Shown here in pieces: positions 58,590-64,000 of a DNA stretch of 64,000 nucleotides (positions within the stretch are counted from its first letter, which is position 1; each line of letters starts with the position of its first letter). Source of the DNA: Diadema setosum (taxonomy: Eukaryota > Echinodermata > Echinoidea > Diadematoida > Diadematidae); NCBI RefSeq assembly GCF_964275005.1, contig NC_092694.1, positions 33,306,967 to 33,370,966 on the forward strand. Reading direction: 5' to 3'. The notes under the pieces are model-generated. The model did not search any database and had not been told where the DNA came from. It was given only the letters and a program-made list of their open reading frames with translations. The translations under genes were made by a program, and so were the position numbers.

Positions 58590-59760
58590 CAAAATATTCT
58601 GACGATAAAACGAAAGAAAGGAGAATAAAGAGGGAAAATTAGAAAAGGACTTAAAGCGATGTTTATTGACTTGTGTTAGGCTACCTCTTCAGGATTGGTT
58701 AAACAAACTGAAGGAAAGACAAAAACAATTAAGTTGATTATATGAAGAGTTTGTTTGCAAAGGCCAATAAGTCCATATTTGCCAAATGGAGCTATTTCCG
58801 ATTAAAGGTCAGGAAAAATAAAGAGAACAATACACGTAAGAAAATATTTGCTTCTTTTGACCATAACTTCAAAAATGTGCCTTTATACGTAAGGACCAAT
58901 ATATGTCATTTAAAAGGTATTATTTTGTACTTTATGATCGAGACCGTACTTTAAAATCTTCAAAAATGGACTTATCGTTTTTTTGGGAACAAACTCTTCA
59001 TATATATCACTGGAAGCACTTAAGGGTGTAAAGTGAGGTCAAGAGCAGTTTGGTTTGAGGGTGGGGAAAAGAATACAGAACATTTTGAACAATTGTTGAA
59101 ATTCAGTAAAAAGAAAAGTGTATGAGATGAGCTGTATGATGAGATAGATATTAAAGAAATAAAAGATGTTGCGAGTTTATAGTTAAGATATTTTATGAAT
59201 TATATAAAAAAAAATACGTTATATAAAAAGAGTGATGTAACAGAATATGTCTTAAATGATAATTTGTGTTTTAGAAATATTATTTCAGAATGAAGTGAGG
59301 AGAGTCGGGAAGAATGTGAAGGAAAGATAGTAAAGAGGAATGTTATGAGGTTTTAAAAACGATGAAGATGAATATAGCTCCAGTAATGATGTTTTACGAT
59401 AAATGTAGATTTTTATATTTTACTTTTTGGTCATATTAGATAGGATGTCATTTGACAGAAGCTTTGACTGATGGGTATTTTATGAACATCTCATAAGAAT
59501 GGAGTATTACATTGAGAGAAGGGGGTAATGATCCTTTAAATATTAAGAATTATTATAGACCAATTACGCTTTTGAATGTTGATTAAGTATTAGCAAAAAA
59601 AAAAAAAAAAAAGTTTTGAGTGAAATAATACGTATGAATCGAATGGGATATATGAAGTTGGAGAGGCAATACGATAGAAGGGGGGGGAGTTAAAGTAGAG
59701 TACAGTAGTATAATATGGTGAGGAAGGTTATTTAGGTCAGGTAAGGAGAATTTTGGGGGA
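58590..59760 (+). pseudogene. Decayed L1/Tx1-like LINE ORF2, split by a MITE
   Basis: Fragments in shifting plus-strand frames keep the order of an ORF2 protein: a charged KTKERRIKREN linker before 58740; VRSRAVWFEGGEKNTEHFE with KFSKKKSV near 59040-59120; DPLNIKNYYRPITLLNVD near 59530-59585 (the RT block around NYRPI-LLN); and GYLGQVRRILGDVFYF near 59730-59780, matching the usual 'tGf..gR.i...ir.i.Dv'. Stops and frameshifts make it non-functional. The family call rests on these motifs and is not exact. Confidence 0.65.
58741..59003. mobile_element. Foldback MITE (family M5), copy 3
   Basis: It has the ends tatgaagagtttgtttgcaa and the inverted 'aacaaactcttcata', and interrupts the decayed LINE. 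Same family as 13088-13330 and 31921-32178. Confidence 0.8.
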
Positions 59761-60158
59761 TGTGTTTTATTTCAGATGTTAATTACTTTGTACTTCCATT
59801 TTTTTTTTTTTCCTTCGGTAATTAATTGCGACACTAATTATTTCCATTTCATCTTGAAACCTGAAAAATGTATGATTATTTTATTTATTTTTAAAAGAAT
59901 TATTCTCATGTCGTATACTAACACCAAAGTGAATTGATGTTTCTTGTATTATTCGATTCGAAGTGAATACTTGTGCATATTTTATCATTTGAAAACAAAA
60001 ACAAAAACAAAGGTGGTAGATCTCGATAGTTCTGTATCAATAGCCTAGGCCTACCACATTGGCAAGTGTCTGCTGTGTGTAGTCTGCTGCCGTCAAGCTC
60101 GGGATCAGTACTGTACCTGCAACTAGCAAAAACAGAAACCAAACAGAAACAAAACAAG

Positions 60159-60182
60159 ATGGCAACGACAACGAAGCAGAGG
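60159..60182 (+). CDS. Exon 1 coding end of the Ser/Pro-rich gene
   Basis: It encodes MATTTKQR. The upstream 5' UTR probably includes about 60040-60158; the transcription start is not visible. Confidence 0.45.
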
Positions 60183-63132
60183 GTATGATGATTACTAACT
60201 GTTAGTAGTAAGAAACATTTGGCACATTTTAAATTGCTCTTTCGTTGTTGTTATGTGAAAAATGCTAGGGTTTCGTAAATCATTGGCAGTGATAGTCCGA
60301 ATGACGCTGCAGTACTTTTAGTTTTGATATCCTTTGCACTGTTCGTACCTTGATTTCTGTCATTAGTAACGGTGTGCTCAGTCCCATATGTGTCATTGCG
60401 GGGTCGGGCTAACTCGGCCCACGGGACATCTCGTCCCACCCGTCGAGGGTGGGCCGAGTTGTCCCACTCGTTGGTATCGATAGTGATCGTGAGTGCTCGT
60501 CTGTGTTTGAGTTTATTTCGTCTTTATGACGTCTTTTCTAACCGTAATTTTTATGGAATTGTGCTCAGTGGTTTCTGTAAAGAATATTTGCCAACTTTTG
60601 GGGGATACAACGACATAAAAATGAAATTTCAGACGTTTTTATCGCGGTTCGCGATCCCCATAGGTTCACGTTCATTTCGCGCGGTGGGCTAACTCGGCCC
60701 AGCTAAGCTTTGGCTGTTGTTTTGTCAGTAAATCTCCGTAAAACTGTCAATTTTATCATGTATGAAAGTGTATTCAGGGTTCCTTCAACTAATTTCATCT
60801 TCGAGGGAATTTAATTTTACACATGTTTGGTGAAATGATGGATATCTGTTTGCATGATTTCATCTTTGCCGTGTCCGCACCGCACCGGTCTCGCCACTGC
60901 AGCTCGCTCACACACACAGTGGCAGAGCTGAGCTAGCAGCCCCATGCCCACTCAGGGAGGCGCGGCGGCGGGGCGCAGCGGGGCGCTGCGCGTGGGGCGC
61001 GAGCGGCAGAGGGAGCAGCCGGCCACTCCGTACCCGTATCCCTAGTAGAGATGAAATCAAATTATGTAGCAGCTCATTCGATGTGAACTACATGAAGGTC
61101 ATTATATGCATTTGATTTTAACTGTTAAATGTTTTGTCGTTGCTGTTGTTGTTGCTGATTATATGTATAGATCTGCGTTCTACTAAAAAATTATTTCTGT
61201 CCAATAAATGTTACCTTTTTTCTTAATAAAAACAAACAAGCAAAAGTCAAAAGGGTGAGTCTGTTTATGGGCATTACCGTGGAAATTAATAAATTGTTTG
61301 ATATCCAGTGGTCATTTGTTTGACCTGTAGATATGGTTTGGTTGAATGGTTGATATCATGAAACCGGTAATGAAATGTAGTGCTAGCTAGATTGGCCTTG
61401 TTTATGATTGTAGGGCCTACCTTTTGTGTGTACTTTCAAAAATAAAAAGGAATTGTTTTTGTTTCGATGACATTGCCATTTTTGCCATGGGAATCCTTAC
61501 CCTAATTCAAGAGAAAAATCCTCTGCCACCTGTACCTGCACGATAATGGCCAACCGTCAAGTTCTTTTTCTTTTTTGTAATTTTCTTTTTATATATGTAC
61601 TGTATATACAGTGTATATCTCTCTCTCCCTCTAGCTATGTTATGTATACTGTGATGATCTATTGAACCAAACTTGGACTTCATAATCTTTTCCATGCCTT
61701 AGCCCTGTATGTGTTAATCTTTTACATTTTTTATTTATTTGTACAAAACAAGGCTGATTATAAAATTCTCAAATCCTTGCTTGTCCTGCACTCATACTGT
61801 TGAATTCATGCACATTTTTTTTTTTTTTTTTTTTTTTTTTTGACAAGCAGCAAAGATGAATAGCTTCTCAAATGGTCTTCCTTCTCAAGCACGGTACTCA
61901 AAGTGTTACATAATTTGCAGTCATGCAGGGTCACAAAAGAAACAGTACAACATGCACTGGTAGGCATTGGCAAGGTCATGCATATAAGCTCTCATCTTCC
62001 TTCACAAAAGAATCTGTTGTTTTGTGGCCATTGCATCCTTTCGATTGTTGCCCTGCCCTTGATTACAATGTACCGGTACTGCTCTTTCCAAGACTGCAAG
62101 ATCACAGCAAATGTTGAATAATATTAATGTGAGCATGTAAAGTATGTTTTGTTTTGTTTTGTCATTTTAACATCTATTACTTTATTATTTCCTCTCTATT
62201 TTTTTTTTTCTTGAATAACACAACATTCTCATTTGACTTGAAATAATGCTTTCATTTTCAATTATCACATTACCAAGTATCATCTGTGTACAAAGCTTTC
62301 TTTCCACAACTGAATTGTAAAGTTCTGTATTTTTTGATGATTCTTCGTCTGGCTCTATAGATCGCCTACTGCCAATATTTCCGTTTCCTTTCCCCGTCTC
62401 TCTTTCACTCTTCCATCAACCCGTTCTTTTCTTATGCGTGATCAATGTGTTTGTCAAGTGTCAAATGAGATTTGATTTGAAACACTGCATACTTCATGTG
62501 AATTGCACACCAGTATTTTTTTTTCCGAATTCATATTTACATAGAACAACTAGTGTGTGCATATCTACACTGATGTTCAATGTAGACAAATTTGATATCT
62601 TTAATAAAAAAAAAAGTCTCAAGTAGCGCTGTACTATGGATTAAAAAACATATGTGACAAAAACATCATTTTTTTTTAGAGTCATCACACTTCATCATCA
62701 GTGAATAGTGTGCATTCATAAAATGTGAATTTAATTCCGCCACATTCATAAACTGTGAATTTAATTCCGCCACATTTTATAGTGTGTTATAACGGTAATA
62801 CAACATTTGTTCCTGTGATCTTGTAACAATTGCTCTGGTGTATTATTTTCTCCAAGGACTTGGGATCAAGGTAAGGATTGTGATAGGAGTAGGGTTAGAG
62901 TAATGCTCCTTTGTAGAATTTATGTTTGGTTTAGCATGCAGAATTTCAAGTGAACAATTGTTGCAGGAGCAAATGTCATGGAACCATTACGACACTGACT
63001 TCAGTCCTACTTCAGTTAATAGGCCTACTTCAGTCGATAGTTTGCTTTCTTCTAGATTTTCACCTCTTGACCTACCTGTAAAACATACAAGTAGTTTACC
63101 AGATAGTTGCCAATTGATGAACTCTGCCCCAG
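60159..63132 (+). CDS. Unrecognised Ser/Pro-rich protein, first two exons
   Basis: Exon 1 has ATG at 60159 in a favourable context (acaagatgg) and reads MATTTKQR to 60182, with donor gtatga. Exon 2 (62967-63132) joins in phase 0 after acceptor 'attgttgcag' and reads EQMSWNHYDTDFSPTSVNR, PTSVDSLLSSRFSPLDLP and ...CQLMNSAPG, leaving phase 1 before donor gtgagg. The segment is rich in Ser, Thr and Pro and looks like an unstructured N-terminus; I do not recognise the family. Later exons would lie right of the window. The evidence is splice sites, phase agreement and amino-acid composition only. The oxidase gene ends about 6 kb upstream on the same strand, with LINE debris between. Confidence 0.5.
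60405..60701. repeat. Three 'tgggctaactcggccca'-type motifs
   Basis: A 16-base match (lacking the first T) lies at 60405-60420 plus a trailing a. A near-inverted variant, tgggccgagttgtccca, is at 60450-60466, and a full copy is at 60685-60701. Surroundings are CpG-richer than the intron. Possibly a decayed element. Confidence 0.4.
60855..61059. other. GC-rich insert flanked by 11-bp inverted repeats
   Basis: About 180 bases dominated by G and C (ggcgcggcggcggggcgcag and similar) interrupt an AT-rich intron. Its edges are tgatttcatct and the perfect complement agatgaaatca. Could be a small mobile element or a CpG-rich regulatory patch. Confidence 0.45.
61060..62966. other. Intron of the Ser/Pro-rich gene; nothing recognised
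   Basis: AT-rich, with poly-T at about 61818-61840 and a direct repeat of 'attcataaa.tgtgaatttaattccgccacatt' near 62714-62776. No exon seen. Confidence 0.4.
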
Positions 63133-64000
63133 GTGAGGTGCATCGCAGGAAATGACATTGTTGTACATATGTCAATCCAGATACACTTCATGAAATGTTG
63201 CATTATTGTAACACTCATTTCGGTGTCCAACATTATGCTCAGTCACTCCGCATAACCAGACAATGTCCTCTCAAAACTGAATATTCACTATAGCTGTAGG
63301 GGCTGAAGAAAGCAGATCTGTTCTCGGTCAGTTCCTTTGGTAGACTCTTTCTTAATTCTATCCACTTACTTTTTCCAGGGTAGTTAATTTACATATTAAA
63401 ATCATAAGATAGACAAATCAACCAAAACGAAAGCAGGAAAGTAGTTTCACCCGACGACCGAAGGAACCGATGGAAAATAAAGGTAGGGCCTACAGGTGAT
63501 CACAAGGTGAAGTTGAACATGAATGGAAACAGATCAAAAGAGTTTGAGGACGTAGGTGTGGAGGTGAGTGGAGAGAATTAGGTTGTGTGGAAAACTAAAT
63601 GTAGATAATTCATAAGGGGTATGTCTGAAAAGTAAACTACAAATATGGAAAACTACACAAAACAACAACAACAAACCAAAGCTACACAAAAAAAAAAATA
63701 GTTTCTGGTCACATTAATGCTCTGACATTATTGTTGGGTGTTTTGTTGATCTTTTTTGTATTTATTGGTTTTCCACTGATTGCAATACAGTATAAGACAA
63801 ATAACCATAAATCAAAATGATTACAAATAGTCAAAATAAGAATTACAGTAAAGATTAAAAAAAAGAGCAGCTTACAAGATTGAGGCATGGCCACGGAGAC
63901 TTTGCAAAACATATAAGGGACTGAAAGGATATCCAAAGCACACCAGAGACAGCCCCACAAACCAACAGGAACTTACTCCATAGCTACACAGTGTAGAAGC
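63133..64000. other. Downstream intron, no exon recognised
   Basis: No acceptor plus open frame in the required phase was found before the window ends. Confidence 0.35.

Overview
The window is animal nuclear DNA. It is AT-rich, the genes are small exons split by long GT-AG introns, the conserved protein families are animal ones, and miniature inverted-repeat elements are very dense. The protein types and the repeat style (foldback MITEs, elements with tandem-array cores, interstitial TTAGGG) fit a marine invertebrate deuterostome such as an echinoderm. That is inference; no species can be named from sequence alone.

Three plus-strand protein genes can be supported. (1) About 6.5-9.4 kb: the last three recognisable exons of an SLC16/monocarboxylate-transporter-like carrier; its N-terminal exon(s) were not found and may lie left of the window. 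(2) 24.95-54.14 kb: a complete ten-exon FAD flavoenzyme of the D-aspartate/D-amino-acid oxidase family. All exon phases join, giving 341 residues with a Rossmann GxGxxG near the N-terminus, the DAO family signature near the C-terminus and a terminal AKL (peroxisomal PTS1 type). (3) About 60.16 kb to beyond the window: the first two exons of an unrecognised Ser/Pro-rich protein.

Most of the rest is mobile DNA. 0-5.9 kb: MITEs, including a three-deep nest at 2.06-3.63 kb, and a LINE 3' remnant. 9.4-24.4 kb: MITEs, an insertion with a 9-bp target duplication inside another element, tandem arrays, and an element carrying TTAGGG repeats. Intron 1 of the oxidase gene holds two array-bearing elements (157-bp units full of TGACCTTTGACC) and a 2.76-kb terminal-inverted-repeat element. 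Intron 7 holds a TTAA-flanked insertion and a second, apparently related 2.82-kb element. 56.4-59.8 kb: two different LINE remnants.

The observation most likely to be undescribed is the pair at 28448-31209 and 47772-50595. They share a GGGCAAnTCCA terminal inverted repeat, a 4-bp target duplication and nearly equal length. Each carries its own short motif repeated 8-9 times towards its ends (CTTACGTATGGGACA in one, GTAACTGACGTTAC in the other). No transposase was recognised in either, so they look like non-autonomous members of one transposon group with element-specific subterminal sites. The three host genes show no evident functional link to each other.
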